Source: JABFXX01 sp036489755 (lineage in GTDB: Bacteria > Myxococcota_A > Polyangia > Haliangiales > Haliangiaceae). From it: 64,000 nt of DNA. The notes below the pieces were generated by a model. It worked only from the letters and a program-made list of their open reading frames with translations, was not told the origin of the DNA and searched no databases. Shown here piece by piece: positions 17,842 through 26,903 of the stretch. The DNA is taken from the NCBI GenBank assembly GCA_036489755.1, contig DASXFD010000059.1, positions 62,001 through 126,000 of the forward strand, in the 5' to 3' direction. Made by a program: the position numbers and the translations under genes. Positions within the stretch are counted from its first letter, which is position 1; the number at the start of each line of letters is the position of its first letter.

Positions 17842-19308
17842 CTAACGGGCGACCGCCGCGGTCGCCATGCACAGATCCGGCGGCGCTTCCATCGGCGTGC
17901 CGTCGATGCGCGCCGCGCAGCCCTTCGGGCCGGGCGCGCCGAGGTCGAGCCGGTGCGTCGCCTTCGCGCCGACGGGCGGCGCGAGCGTGACCTCGACGTG
18001 ATGCGCGGCGCGAAAGCCAGCGGGCAGCGGCGCATCGGGCGCACTCACGTGGGCGAGGGCCGTCGCGAGCGCCTCGACGAGCTGCGGGTCGAGCTTCTTG
18101 TCGGGCGTCCGATGCCATTCGCCGAGCACGGCGCCGCGATCGTAGGTGGCGCCGTCGACGACGAGCCGCGAGACCACGCTCGGATCTTCGGCCCATCGCG
18201 TCGTGTCGGCGTACGCGCTCGCCGGCCGCGCGAGCACCGCGCGAACTTGGGGCGTCACGCGAATCGCGCGCGGCTCGCCGTGGCGCGCGACGGCGTCGGG
18301 ATAGATGTCGAGCGTGATCGGCGCGCCGCCTTTCGGCGCGACCACGAGCGAGCTCTTCGGCGCGGCCTTGGGCAGCGCGACGAGCTGACCCGGCGCGGCG
18401 AGCGCGGCCACGAGCTCGGCGATGCGCTCGGGATCGTGGCCCGGCTTGCCGAGCTCGACCGATCCGACGCGCTCGAGCGGGAAGCCCGCCGGTCGCGGAT
18501 CGAGCGAGTCGGGCGAGGCCAGCGCGGTCGCGGCCGCGACGACGGCGTGCCACGCATCGGGCTCGATGCAACCGTCGCCGGTCGCGGCATGCAGCGCGAC
18601 GAGCTGCTGCGCGTCGGGCGCGCACGCTCCACCGATGACGATCGGCGCCGCACTGCCGAGCTGCACGGTCGTGCCCGACGCGGGCGAGGTCGGCAGCCGC
18701 ACGAGCTGCACGTCGTCGAGCGCCGAGATCAATGCCGCAACGCGCGCGGGCGCAACCACGCCGATCGACGTTCGCCGCGGCACGCCCGCGAGCGCGATGC
18801 CGGGCGGCGAGATCGCGAGCTCGGAGACCGACGCGACCAGCGCGAACGGTTCGCGATCGACGAGCGCGAGCGGCGACGGCTCGAGCGCGCGCGCGACCCA
18901 ACCGTCGACGAGCAGCGCGTGATCGCCGACGACGAGCCACGCCTGATCGACGCCGTCGACGGCTTTGCCGATCGCGACCTGGCGGCCGTCGACGCCTAGC
19001 GTCGCGTGGATCGCGCCGGCGCGGGCCCGTTCGGCGCGGCGGTGCCAGCGCGCGCCGCGCAGCGCGTCGAGCACCGCATCGATCGCACGCGCATCGAGCG
19101 TGCGCGTGCCCATCAGCCACTTGTCGCCGGCGTGCACGGCCGTCATGTCGCCGACCGCGCGCTGCCAGTGCAGCTCGTGCGCGTCGCCGGTGAAGCCGGG
19201 CAGCACCGCGTGATCGATCGGCGGTGGGCCGTGATGCAGCAGCACGCCGACCGCGAGCGCGACGGTGATCGCCGCGAGGATCGCGAGCCCGCGCAGCGAC
19301 GCAATCAC
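17842..19308 (-). CDS. DUF4340-like membrane-anchored protein of a Gld-type ABC system
   Basis: The 488-residue protein begins with one membrane helix (about 3-25) and continues as a large soluble region with repeated units around LVVGDHALLVDGWVARAL and VGSVELGK, resembling DUF4340 proteins. These are often encoded next to Gld-like ABC transporters, as here. The GTG start overlaps the preceding permease gene (GTGA), so expression is coupled. The protein probably works outside the membrane with the permease. Its role, in gliding motility, secretion or envelope remodelling, is not shown by the sequence. Confidence 0.82.
   Translation of the reverse strand: MIASLRGLAILAAITVALAVGVLLHHGPPPIDHAVLPGFTGDAHELHWQRAVGDMTAVHAGDKWLMGTRTLDARAIDAVLDALRGARWHRRAERARAGAIHATLGVDGRQVAIGKAVDGVDQAWLVVGDHALLVDGWVARALEPSPLALVDREPFALVASVSELAISPPGIALAGVPRRTSIGVVAPARVAALISALDDVQLVRLPTSPASGTTVQLGSAAPIVIGGACAPDAQQLVALHAATGDGCIEPDAWHAVVAAATALASPDSLDPRPAGFPLERVGSVELGKPGHDPERIAELVAALAAPGQLVALPKAAPKSSLVVAPKGGAPITLDIYPDAVARHGEPRAIRVTPQVRAVLARPASAYADTTRWAEDPSVVSRLVVDGATYDRGAVLGEWHRTPDKKLDPQLVEALATALAHVSAPDAPLPAGFRAAHHVEVTLAPPVGAKATHRLDLGAPGPKGCAARIDGTPMEAPPDLCMATAAVAR
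17848..17866. terminator. GC-rich hairpin at a convergent gene end
   Basis: Arms GGCGACCG (17848-17855) and CGGTCGCC (17859-17866) form a perfect 8-bp stem with a CCG loop. It begins 10 bp past the stop of the plus-strand lipoprotein gene and lies inside the last codons of the opposing DUF4340-like gene. There is no T-run; it could help end the plus-strand transcript. Confidence 0.35.
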
Positions 19309-21524
19309 GAACGCCGCCTGAGCGCGAGCACCGCGCCGCCGAGCAGCAGCCACACGAGCGGAATGCCGGCGACGCACAGCGCGATCACCGTGGTGCGCTC
19401 GTGCGGCGTCATCACGAGCCGAACCTGACCGGCGGCGCGGCCGCGCGCGAGCTGCGGCAGGCTCTGGCCGGCGGCGAACCGCACGGCGCGCTCGAGCCAC
19501 AGGTCCCCGGCCGAGGCGCCGCCCGACAGTGCCGCGGTCGTGAACGATTCCGCGGAGCCGATCGCGATCACGCGATGCGTGCCGCCGACCGCGGCGAGCA
19601 CGACGGGACCGGCGAGATCGTCGGCGTCCTTCGTCGGCGGACCGTGCACGAGATCGCGCTCGCCCCAGCTTTGCGGCGACGCCGAGACGAGCGGCTTCGC
19701 GGCGCCGGTCGCGACGACGACGCGCGGCTGGAACCACAACGTGCGGCGCGCGCCGGCAAACCCGCCGTCGATCGACTCTCCGCGCTCCCCTTCGGGCGCG
19801 CTGCGCGGTCCGGCAGAGCCGGACCTTTCGATCGCATGATCGGCGTAACCGTCGACGATCATCAGCGCGCCGGGCACCTCGCGGATCGCGAGCGACGGAT
19901 CGACGGCGATCGCGAGCGGCAGGCCGAGGCCTTCGGCGGCGAGCACGGGCTCGACCCCGGTCGCGGCGAGCTGCGGACCGTTCGGCACCGGCCGGGTCGC
20001 CGCGGCGACGACGAGCCCACCGCCGCGCGCGACGTAGCGCTGCAGCGCGAGCGCGTCCTCGGGCGACAGCGGCTTCGTCGGGCCGGCGACGATCACCGCC
20101 GCGCAGCCGGCAAGATCGGCGGTGCTCGCGAGCTCGCGCACGGTGACGCCGGCGGCCGCGAGCCGGTTCGCGACGAGCGTCCAGTCGGCGCCGTTCGGCG
20201 CGGCGGTCGACATCGACAGCTCGTCGTGGCCGGTCGTCGCGCACACGGTGGCGGGCACCGCCGTCGACAACTCGGCGAGCGCGCCGGCGATCGCCTGCTC
20301 GACCGCGAGCCGCTCGAACTCGGGCGCGCCGCTGGTGCCGCGATCGATCGTGGCGAGCTGCAGCACGTCGACCACGCGCTGCTTGCCGCCGAGCTCGACG
20401 ACCACGCCGCCGTTCTCGGCGAGATCCTTGGGCTGCACGCCGGCGAGCCGCGCCGCGGCTTTGAGCCCGCCCGGCAATGCCGTCGGATCGAGTCGCCGCA
20501 CCTGCACGGGCGCCGAGTCGGCCATGCGATCGGCCACGCGCGCGACCTCGTCGTACAACGCGTCGAGCGCGCCGAGCGTCGGCTCGACGATCGTCAGCGT
20601 GGCCGGCCCGGGCAGCTCCGCGAGCACGGCGCGCGTCTCGGGATCGAGCGAGTTGCGGTGCGCGGCGCTGAGATCCCACGCGACCGGATGCTGCACGGCG
20701 AGCGCGCCGGCGAGCACGCCGATCGCGGCCAGCAGTACCGTCGAGGCCACGCGCCGGCCGACTTCACGCGCTTTGCGCCGGCCCGCACATGCGAGCGCGA
20801 TCGCGAGCGACAGCCCCGTCGCCGCGAGCGCGACCACGAACTCGACATCGCCGGCGCCGACCTGACCGCGTGCGAAGCTCGTGAGGTGCGCGCGCAGCCC
20901 GATCGCGGCGAATACGCGTGCGTTCGCGCCGGGCCACACGGTCGGGATCTCGCCGACGAGGAACAAGATGACGAGCAGCGCGAAGCCGAGGCCGCCGGCC
21001 GCGAGCGGCGTCGACGTGGCCGCGCTCGCCGCGATCGCCCACGCGAGCAGCGCCGCACCGAGCGCGATCGCACCGGCGTAGCCGCACGCGATCGTCGCGA
21101 GATCCCAGCCGCCGGAGTCTGCGCGAAACGCGGCGATGACGCCGAGGTACGCGAGCGTCGGCAGCCACAGCAACGCATAGATGATCGTCGCGGCGAGCCA
21201 CTTGCCGACGACCGCCGCAGCTTCGCCGACGCCTGCGGTGACGAGCAGCTCCCAGCCGCCGCTGCGCCGCTCGTCGGCGATCGCGCGCATGCCGAGCAAC
21301 GTCAGCACGACGAGCTGCAACACCCACGTGAGCAACGTGCCGGCGAGCTGACCTTCGAGCAGCGCGCCGAGCGGCGCCGGCCGTCGCGGATCCGACATCT
21401 CGCCGACGAGCCCCGCGAACGCGATGCCCTGCACGACGAGGAACAGGCCGCCGATCACGTAGAGGATCGGCGCGCGCAGCGTGACTGCGAGCTCGCGGCG
21501 CAGCACCCAGTACATCGTCCTCAC
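19305..21524 (-). CDS. ABC-2 permease fused to GldG-like auxiliary domain
   Basis: The 739-residue protein joins two usually separate proteins. Residues 1-290 are a six-helix ABC-2-type permease of the GldF kind (AGLVGEMSDPRRP, MRAIADERRSGGWELLVT). Residues 300-700 are a periplasmic GldG/ABC_transp_aux-like domain (VAVQHPVAWDLSAAHRNSL, TVCATTGHDELS, LQRYVARGGGLVVAA), followed by a final helix and RRRS. The GTG at 21524 overlaps the ATPase stop and has GGAGG at good spacing; an ATG 9 bp downstream is possible. With the ATPase and DUF4340-like protein it forms a Gld-like exporter. The substrate is unknown. Confidence 0.88.
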   Translation of the reverse strand: MRTMYWVLRRELAVTLRAPILYVIGGLFLVVQGIAFAGLVGEMSDPRRPAPLGALLEGQLAGTLLTWVLQLVVLTLLGMRAIADERRSGGWELLVTAGVGEAAAVVGKWLAATIIYALLWLPTLAYLGVIAAFRADSGGWDLATIACGYAGAIALGAALLAWAIAASAATSTPLAAGGLGFALLVILFLVGEIPTVWPGANARVFAAIGLRAHLTSFARGQVGAGDVEFVVALAATGLSLAIALACAGRRKAREVGRRVASTVLLAAIGVLAGALAVQHPVAWDLSAAHRNSLDPETRAVLAELPGPATLTIVEPTLGALDALYDEVARVADRMADSAPVQVRRLDPTALPGGLKAAARLAGVQPKDLAENGGVVVELGGKQRVVDVLQLATIDRGTSGAPEFERLAVEQAIAGALAELSTAVPATVCATTGHDELSMSTAAPNGADWTLVANRLAAAGVTVRELASTADLAGCAAVIVAGPTKPLSPEDALALQRYVARGGGLVVAAATRPVPNGPQLAATGVEPVLAAEGLGLPLAIAVDPSLAIREVPGALMIVDGYADHAIERSGSAGPRSAPEGERGESIDGGFAGARRTLWFQPRVVVATGAAKPLVSASPQSWGERDLVHGPPTKDADDLAGPVVLAAVGGTHRVIAIGSAESFTTAALSGGASAGDLWLERAVRFAAGQSLPQLARGRAAGQVRLVMTPHERTTVIALCVAGIPLVWLLLGGAVLALRRRS

Positions 21525-22174
21525 GCGGCCCTCCGCGCGCGGAGCACGCCGTCGGCGATCTCGACGACGCGCGTCGCGATCGGCTCGAGGTCGGCGATCG
21601 CGTGGCTGGCGACGAGCACGGCGCGCGATCCGGCGCGCGCGATGCCGGCGAGGTGCGCGCACAGCTCGCGCGTCTGCACCGGATCCATGCCGCCGGTCGG
21701 CTCGTCGAGCACGAGCAACGCCGGCTGGCCGAGCAACGCGTCCGCGAGCCCGACGCGTTGCCGGTAGCCCTTCGACAACGTGCCGATGCGGCGGTCGGCT
21801 TCACTCGTGACCGCGGTCGATGCCATCGCCGCGCCGACCGCGGCACGCGGACCCCGCGCGCGCTTCAGCTGGGCCCGCAACATCAGATGCTCTCGCACGG
21901 TCAGCTCGGGCGGCGCCGGCGCGTGCTCGGGCAAGTAGCCGAGCCGGCGCTGTGCGCGCGCGCGCTCGGTGGCGAGCGAGATGCCGTCGATGGTCGCCGT
22001 GCCGTCATCCGGATCGAGAAAGCCGGTCGCGATCCGCAGCAGCGTGGTCTTGCCGGCACCGTTGCGGCCGACCAGCAACACGAGCTCGCCGGCGCCGACG
22101 TCGAGCGTCACGCCGCGCAAGGCCGCGCGCTCGCCGAACGACTTCGTGATGCCGGCCAGCTGGAGCACGGTCAC
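21521..22174 (-). CDS. ABC transporter ATPase (Gld/Nat-type)
   Basis: The 217-residue ATPase has Walker A (GRNGAGKTTLL), a Q-loop region (RRLGYLPEHAP), the signature LSKGYRQRVGLADAL, Walker B with DEP (LLVLDEPTGGMDP) and the switch His (VASHAIADLE). It is the first gene of the three-gene Gld-like operon and energises the fused permease. The start is the GTG at 22174, giving MTVLQLAGITKSFG; a GTG two codons later is equally possible. No regulator is adjacent. Its start is only 23 bp from the divergent Clp_N-ClpS gene. Confidence 0.92.
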   Translation of the reverse strand: MTVLQLAGITKSFGERAALRGVTLDVGAGELVLLVGRNGAGKTTLLRIATGFLDPDDGTATIDGISLATERARAQRRLGYLPEHAPAPPELTVREHLMLRAQLKRARGPRAAVGAAMASTAVTSEADRRIGTLSKGYRQRVGLADALLGQPALLVLDEPTGGMDPVQTRELCAHLAGIARAGSRAVLVASHAIADLEPIATRVVEIADGVLRARRAA

Positions 22175-22197
22175 AGCATGGCAGATCGTGCGAAGCG

Positions 22198-22995
22198 ATG
22201 TACGCTGCGCTAGTGGAAGCTCTCGTGCTGCTGCTCGGCGCATTCGGCGCGACCGGCGCGCTGTGGACGCTCCAAGCCCGCGCGCGGCTGCGCGAGGATG
22301 CCGCACGCGCCAAGCAGATCGCGACGTGGCTCGACGAAGAGATGCAGATCGCGCTCGCGCTCGCAAAGCATGCTGCGAGCTCGCGGCATCAGCCGTTCGC
22401 GCCGATCCACGTGCTGTACGCGCTCGTGCAGGCCGAATCGGTCGCAGCAGGAATTCGCACGCTCGGCGGCGACCTCGCGGCGATCGAGGCAGCGATCGAT
22501 ACCGCGCTCGATCGCGTTCCGCCCGCCGGCGATGCCGCGGCCGGCGATCCACGCGAGGGCAACAAGCTGCTCGGTGCGGCACTCGGCCTCGCGCGCGCAC
22601 ACGACCGCGAGATGACGCTGGCCGACACGCTCAACCAGCTCGCCCACACGCCGCTCGCCGCGCTGCTCGCCGCACCACCCGTCTCGCCGACCACGCTGTT
22701 GTTCCAGCTCGTGCACGGCGAGCAACCGCCGACGACTCTGTTCGGCGAGACGCACGTGCACGTAGTCCTGCGCAACGACGACTACACGACGCAGGAGCTG
22801 GTCGTCTCGATCTTGCGCGACGTGTTCGAGCTGCCGGCCGACCGCGCGCAAGCCGTCATGCGCGACGCGCACGAGCACAAGCGCGCGATCGTCGGCCGAT
22901 TTGCCGCCGACGCGGCCAAGCAGAAAATCGAGGCTGCGCGCCGCCGCGCGACCGCCGATGGCTCGCCGCTGTGGCTCGGCGTCGAGGTCTGCTAG
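22198..22995 (+). CDS. Membrane-anchored Clp_N-ClpS fusion protein
   Basis: The 265-residue protein has three parts. Residues 5-27 form one membrane helix. Residues 45-175 carry two helical repeats (ALALAKHAASSRHQPFAPIH with VLYALVQAE, then LLGAALGLARAHDREMT with LFQLVHGE) matching the Clp_N repeat found at the N terminus of ClpA/ClpC. Residues 186-265 are a ClpS adaptor with the N-degron pocket residues NDD (193-195) and His 225. ClpS normally binds the ClpA N domain and delivers N-degron substrates; here adaptor and N-domain-like module are joined and tethered to the membrane. No ClpA or ClpP gene is in the window. Fusion and anchoring are seen; the role is inferred. Confidence 0.85.
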   Translation: MYAALVEALVLLLGAFGATGALWTLQARARLREDAARAKQIATWLDEEMQIALALAKHAASSRHQPFAPIHVLYALVQAESVAAGIRTLGGDLAAIEAAIDTALDRVPPAGDAAAGDPREGNKLLGAALGLARAHDREMTLADTLNQLAHTPLAALLAAPPVSPTTLLFQLVHGEQPPTTLFGETHVHVVLRNDDYTTQELVVSILRDVFELPADRAQAVMRDAHEHKRAIVGRFAADAAKQKIEAARRRATADGSPLWLGVEVC

Positions 22996-24392
22996 AGAAT
23001 CTTCGTGCCCGCGACGAGCGTGGCGAGCTCCTTCGCCGAATCCGCGCCGTCGATCGCGTAGAACTTCGCGCCGTCGAGCTTCGTGAAGATCTTGCCGCTG
23101 CCATCGCCGCGATCGAAGCCCGCCGGCGAGCTCGCGTCGCCGGAACCTTTCGGAAAGCGCTTCGCCAGGCTCGCCACGTATGCGGTCGCGAGCTCGCTCG
23201 CGTCTTGCGGCGTATCCCAGACCGTCGCGATGCGCGCGACGAACCGGCCGTTGGCACGCCGCACGACCGATTCGCGATCGCCGCCCCACCCTTCCGACGC
23301 GATCAGCTTCTGATCGGGCACCCACAGGCTGAAGTAGACCTGCCACTGCAGCTCGCCGAACACGACGCTCGCGAGCTCGGCGCCTGCGAGCTTCGGCAGC
23401 GTCACGCGATGCGGATGGTCGGCGGCGAAGTACTTGTCGGGATGCAGCGTCTGCTCGGTCGACTCGGGCGGATGCAGGAACAAGTCGTCGACGGCATTCC
23501 AGCCGCCGCGCTTGTACGCGGCCGCGACGAGCAGCGCGCCCTGCATGTACGAATCGATCATCGGCACGAGCACCGTGTCGGGGATGTCGGCCATCGCGTC
23601 GATCGCCTTCTTCATCTCCGGATCCTTCGAATCGGCGAGCGGCGCGCTCATCTTCGCGAGGTCGGCGGGCGCCATCGCGGCGGTCTTCGCGAGCTGGCCG
23701 ACCAGCAAGTCGATCGCGATCGGCGAAATCACGCCGGTCGGCGACGCCATGTAGAGGAACATCGTGAACGTCGCGTCGCCCTCGGCGACGAAGCGCCGCG
23801 CGGACTCGGCGTCGTCGTCGAGCGTGTTCGAGCCGCTGCCCTCGTCGGGCAGATATTTCTGGAGATCGAAGTGCTGGTCCTGCAGCCCGTGCGTGAGCTC
23901 GTGCGCCGACATCGTGTCGAGCATCGTGTCGTTGTCGGGGACCATCACGAGGAAGAACTTCTTTTGCTTCGGGTCGTAGTACGCGCCGGCTTGCGTGACG
24001 AACGCCTGCTCTTCGAGCTGCGCGAGGTTCGCCGGCTTGGGCAGGAGGCCCAACCGGAACAGCGCCTCCGATTCGTCGGCCGCCTTGTCGGGCGCGAGCT
24101 CGTGCGCGATCTCTTCGTGCACGAATTTGCGGAAGTCCTCGGTCGATTGGTACTCGCGCGGGATGTCGTGCAGGAAGTCGAGCTGCCGCAGCTTGGCGAG
24201 CTTGGGCATCATCGCGGCCACGCGGCCGAGCGCGGCTTGTGCGCGTGCGGCGCGGCGCTCCGGCGTGTCGGGCTGTGCCGGTGCGGCGTCCTTGGTGACC
24301 CACGGATCGCTGGCGGCCGAGCCGTGAGCCGCGGGCGGCGCTTCGCGGTGGCAAGCGACGAGGACCACAAGCGCGACGACGTACTTACTCAT
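22992..24392 (-). CDS. HExxH metallopeptidase-like lipoprotein
   Basis: The 466-residue protein has a short lipoprotein signal (VLVAC). It contains the zinc-binding motif HELTHGLQDQ, followed some 35 residues later by AEGDATFTMFLYM, whose Glu fits a third zinc ligand in gluzincin-like peptidases. The rest is helical, ending in an alpha/beta region. Substrates are unknown; anchoring suggests envelope protein turnover. The start overlaps the upstream histidine kinase gene by 8 bp. Its stop is interleaved with that of the convergent Clp_N-ClpS gene in a shared CTAG. Confidence 0.88.
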   Translation of the reverse strand: MSKYVVALVVLVACHREAPPAAHGSAASDPWVTKDAAPAQPDTPERRAARAQAALGRVAAMMPKLAKLRQLDFLHDIPREYQSTEDFRKFVHEEIAHELAPDKAADESEALFRLGLLPKPANLAQLEEQAFVTQAGAYYDPKQKKFFLVMVPDNDTMLDTMSAHELTHGLQDQHFDLQKYLPDEGSGSNTLDDDAESARRFVAEGDATFTMFLYMASPTGVISPIAIDLLVGQLAKTAAMAPADLAKMSAPLADSKDPEMKKAIDAMADIPDTVLVPMIDSYMQGALLVAAAYKRGGWNAVDDLFLHPPESTEQTLHPDKYFAADHPHRVTLPKLAGAELASVVFGELQWQVYFSLWVPDQKLIASEGWGGDRESVVRRANGRFVARIATVWDTPQDASELATAYVASLAKRFPKGSGDASSPAGFDRGDGSGKIFTKLDGAKFYAIDGADSAKELATLVAGTKIL

Positions 24393-26202
24393 CTTTTTCT
24401 CGCTGCAGCGGCAACCTGACGACGAACGCGGTGCCGTTCGGCCCGGTCTCGACGGCGATCGTGCCGCGATGATCGTCGACGATCTTCTTGACGATCGCGA
24501 GCCCGAGCCCGGTGCCACCCTTCTTCGCGGTCGCGAACAATTCGAACAGGCGGCCGCGCAGCTCGGCGGGAATGCCCGGCCCGCTGTCGACGACCGAGAA
24601 CACGAGCTGGTCGCCGTCCCTTTCGATCGACACGCGTAGCTTGCCGCCTTCGGGCATTGCCTCGATCGCGTTGCGCGCGAGGTTGTGAAAGACGCGCAGC
24701 AGCTTCTGCTCGTCGAAGTACGCGATCCCGTCGTAGAGCGTCTCGAGCGTGAAGTCGATGCCGCGGCCCGCGGTCGCCGCGCCGAGCTGCGTGGTCAGCT
24801 CCTCGGCGAACTTGTTGACGTAGACCTTGCGAACGACGAGGTCGGTATCGCCGCGCGCGAACGCGAGGACCTCTCGCGTCATGCCGGCCATCAGATCGAA
24901 CTGGCGCTGGATCTGTTCGACGTACTGCTCGCGCTGCGCGGCCTCGTCGCTCGCGGCCATCAGCTGGCCGTAGCCCGAGATGATCGTCATCGGCGTCTTC
25001 AGGTCGTGCAAAAGGCCGGCGAGCATGCGGCCGATCGACGCGAGCCGATCGCTCTTGGTCTGCTCGCTGCGGCGGCGCGCGAGGCTGATCGCGCTGGCGG
25101 CTTGCGCGGCGATCAGCACGAGCAGGCGTAGATCGACCTCGGTCCACGGCCCGTGGATCTGCACGCGCGAGTCGCGGACCTGGCGGCGCTGATCGATGAT
25201 CTCGATGCCGCCCATGACGTCTTCGCCGTCGACGAGCGGCGCGACCATGATGTGGGCCGGCGTGACACCCGACTCGCGCGCGACGTCTTGGGCGTGGCGA
25301 GGATCGTCGATCGGGTTGTCGACGATGATCGGCGTCTTGTGCGCGATCGACCAGCCGATGAGCCCGGTGCCGTGCGGCAGCGTGCGCTCGATCAGCCGCG
25401 GCGCGGCCGGACCTTGCACGGTGCGAAACCGCAGCGAGCCATCCGATTCGACGAGCGCGATCGAGCCGGCGCCGCCGCCGAGCACGCCGATCGCTTGCGC
25501 CAGAATGCGCGACAGCAGGTCGTCGAGGTCGAGCGCGTGCGACATGTCCTTCTCGACCTCGTACAGCGCGTTGAGCTCGCGCTGGCGGCGCTCGAGGTCG
25601 CGCCGCGCGTCGACCAGCTCGAGGTTCTGCGTGATGATCGATTGGTAGAGTCGCGCATTCTCGATCGCGATCGCGGCCGGGCTCGCGAGCGCGCCGAGCA
25701 ATTCTTCGTCGGCGCGCGAGAACGGCCCGTCCGAGCGCTTGTTGAGGACCTGCAGCACGCCGACGAGCGCGCCCTTCGCGCCGGTCATCGGCACGCTGAG
25801 GATCGTGCGCGTTCGATAGCCGCTCTTGAGATCGAACGCGGGCTGGAAGCGCTGGTCGGCGTATGCGTCGGCGATGTTGACGAGCTCGCCGGTCTGCGCG
25901 ACCCAACCCGCCACGCCCTCGCCCGCCGCGAGCCGGATCTCGACGAGGTCGCCGCCTTGCACGACCTTCGACGACAGCGTGCCGTCGTCGTCGACGAGGA
26001 ACAGCGTCGCGCGATCGGCCTCCATGAGCTCGGTCACGCGCTCCATGATCAGCGTGAGCAGCTGATCGAGATCGCCGACCGACGACAACGCGCGGCTGAC
26101 CTCCTGGACGAGCGAGACCTTCTTACGCTCGCGGCGCAGCGCGGCCTCGAGGGACTGCACCTCGTCGGGCACGGCCGTCATGGCTAGAGGTCCGTCCGCC
26201 AT
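24385..26202 (-). CDS. Cytosolic two-GAF sensor histidine kinase
   Basis: The 605-residue kinase has a short coiled-coil-like start, then GAF domains at about 40-185 and 215-365, and a HisKA domain with the phosphoacceptor in LLHDLKTPMTII. The HATPase domain shows an N box (NLARNAIEAMPEGGK), G1 (DSGPGIP) and G2 (KKGGTGLGLAIVKKI). No membrane helix is present, so it senses small cytosolic ligands or redox state. No response regulator is adjacent; the NtrC-type activator at 37.9 kb is a possible but unproven partner. An ATG at 26181 is an alternative start. It lies between the 106-residue membrane paralogues and the metallopeptidase lipoprotein, and overlaps the latter. Confidence 0.95.
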   Translation of the reverse strand: MADGPLAMTAVPDEVQSLEAALRRERKKVSLVQEVSRALSSVGDLDQLLTLIMERVTELMEADRATLFLVDDDGTLSSKVVQGGDLVEIRLAAGEGVAGWVAQTGELVNIADAYADQRFQPAFDLKSGYRTRTILSVPMTGAKGALVGVLQVLNKRSDGPFSRADEELLGALASPAAIAIENARLYQSIITQNLELVDARRDLERRQRELNALYEVEKDMSHALDLDDLLSRILAQAIGVLGGGAGSIALVESDGSLRFRTVQGPAAPRLIERTLPHGTGLIGWSIAHKTPIIVDNPIDDPRHAQDVARESGVTPAHIMVAPLVDGEDVMGGIEIIDQRRQVRDSRVQIHGPWTEVDLRLLVLIAAQAASAISLARRRSEQTKSDRLASIGRMLAGLLHDLKTPMTIISGYGQLMAASDEAAQREQYVEQIQRQFDLMAGMTREVLAFARGDTDLVVRKVYVNKFAEELTTQLGAATAGRGIDFTLETLYDGIAYFDEQKLLRVFHNLARNAIEAMPEGGKLRVSIERDGDQLVFSVVDSGPGIPAELRGRLFELFATAKKGGTGLGLAIVKKIVDDHRGTIAVETGPNGTAFVVRLPLQREKDE

Positions 26203-26222
26203 CCGCGGCCATCCTAGCCGAT

Positions 26223-26543
26223 CTAGCGGCGGACGCGCGCGATGGGGATCCGGGACTGTTCGAGCAGCCGGTGGGCGCCGTTCGCGAGCACGAGCCGCCG
26301 CCATCCGACGAGCGCCATGCCGGCACCGACACTGACTGCGAACGAGAAGTACAGCGCGATCACGAACGCGACCGTGTCGCGATTCGCGAGGCTGAGCAAC
26401 CCGATCGCGGCGAGCGGCGACGTTGCGAGCAGGATCGCGCCGCGGCGCAGCGCGCGCTTGCCGCCTGCGCGAATCCGCGGAATCAGCGCCGGATCGGCCT
26501 TCGCACGAACCGCGAGCCGCGCGCGCTCGCCGGCGGGCGTCAC
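26223..26543 (-). CDS. Two-helix membrane protein, third of three tandem 106-residue paralogues
   Basis: The protein has a charged N-terminal helix, two membrane helices at about 35-55 and 63-85, and the conserved end (RRLVLANGAHRLLEQSRIPIARVRR). Its paralogues encoded upstream have exactly the same length and matching ends. The GTG at 26543 was chosen because it gives the same 106 residues as the other two. No known family is recognised. It precedes the histidine kinase by 20 bp and is probably in the same transcript. Confidence 0.75.
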   Translation of the reverse strand: MTPAGERARLAVRAKADPALIPRIRAGGKRALRRGAILLATSPLAAIGLLSLANRDTVAFVIALYFSFAVSVGAGMALVGWRRLVLANGAHRLLEQSRIPIARVRR

Positions 26544-26580
26544 GTCATGCCTTCCGTCATCCGCGACGATCGTAGCCGAT

Positions 26581-26901
26581 CTAACGGCGCACCTGCGCGA
26601 CGGGGAGCCGGCGTGCTTCGAGGATGCGGTCGGCCTTCGTGGCGAGCGAGCGCCGGCGCACACCGACGGTGATTCGGCCGAACCCGATGCCGAGCGTGAC
26701 GCCGGCCGCCAAGCGAAGCACGTACAGCAACGTGTGGTCGAGGCCCTGGCCGAGCGCGTTCACCGCGACGAGCGCCGCCGAACCGCTCACGAACAACACG
26801 AGCCCGCGACGGATCAACTGGCGACCTTGTGCGCGCATGGTCGCGAGCACGCCCCGATCGCTCTCGGCGCGGCTGACGACCAGTGCGAGCGTTCGATCCA
26901 T
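26581..26901 (-). CDS. Two-helix membrane protein, second of three tandem 106-residue paralogues
   Basis: The 106 residues have the same layout as the neighbours: a charged first helix (RAESDRGVLATMRAQGRQLIRRG), two hydrophobic segments, and the ending RILEARRLPVAQVRR. It starts with ATG 2 bp after the stop of the first paralogue, so it is almost certainly co-translated with it. The sequences have diverged a good deal but keep equal length, which suggests an old duplication held under selection for a joint role, such as a hetero-oligomer. Function unknown. Confidence 0.78.
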   Translation of the reverse strand: MDRTLALVVSRAESDRGVLATMRAQGRQLIRRGLVLFVSGSAALVAVNALGQGLDHTLLYVLRLAAGVTLGIGFGRITVGVRRRSLATKADRILEARRLPVAQVRR

Positions 26902-26903
26902 CG

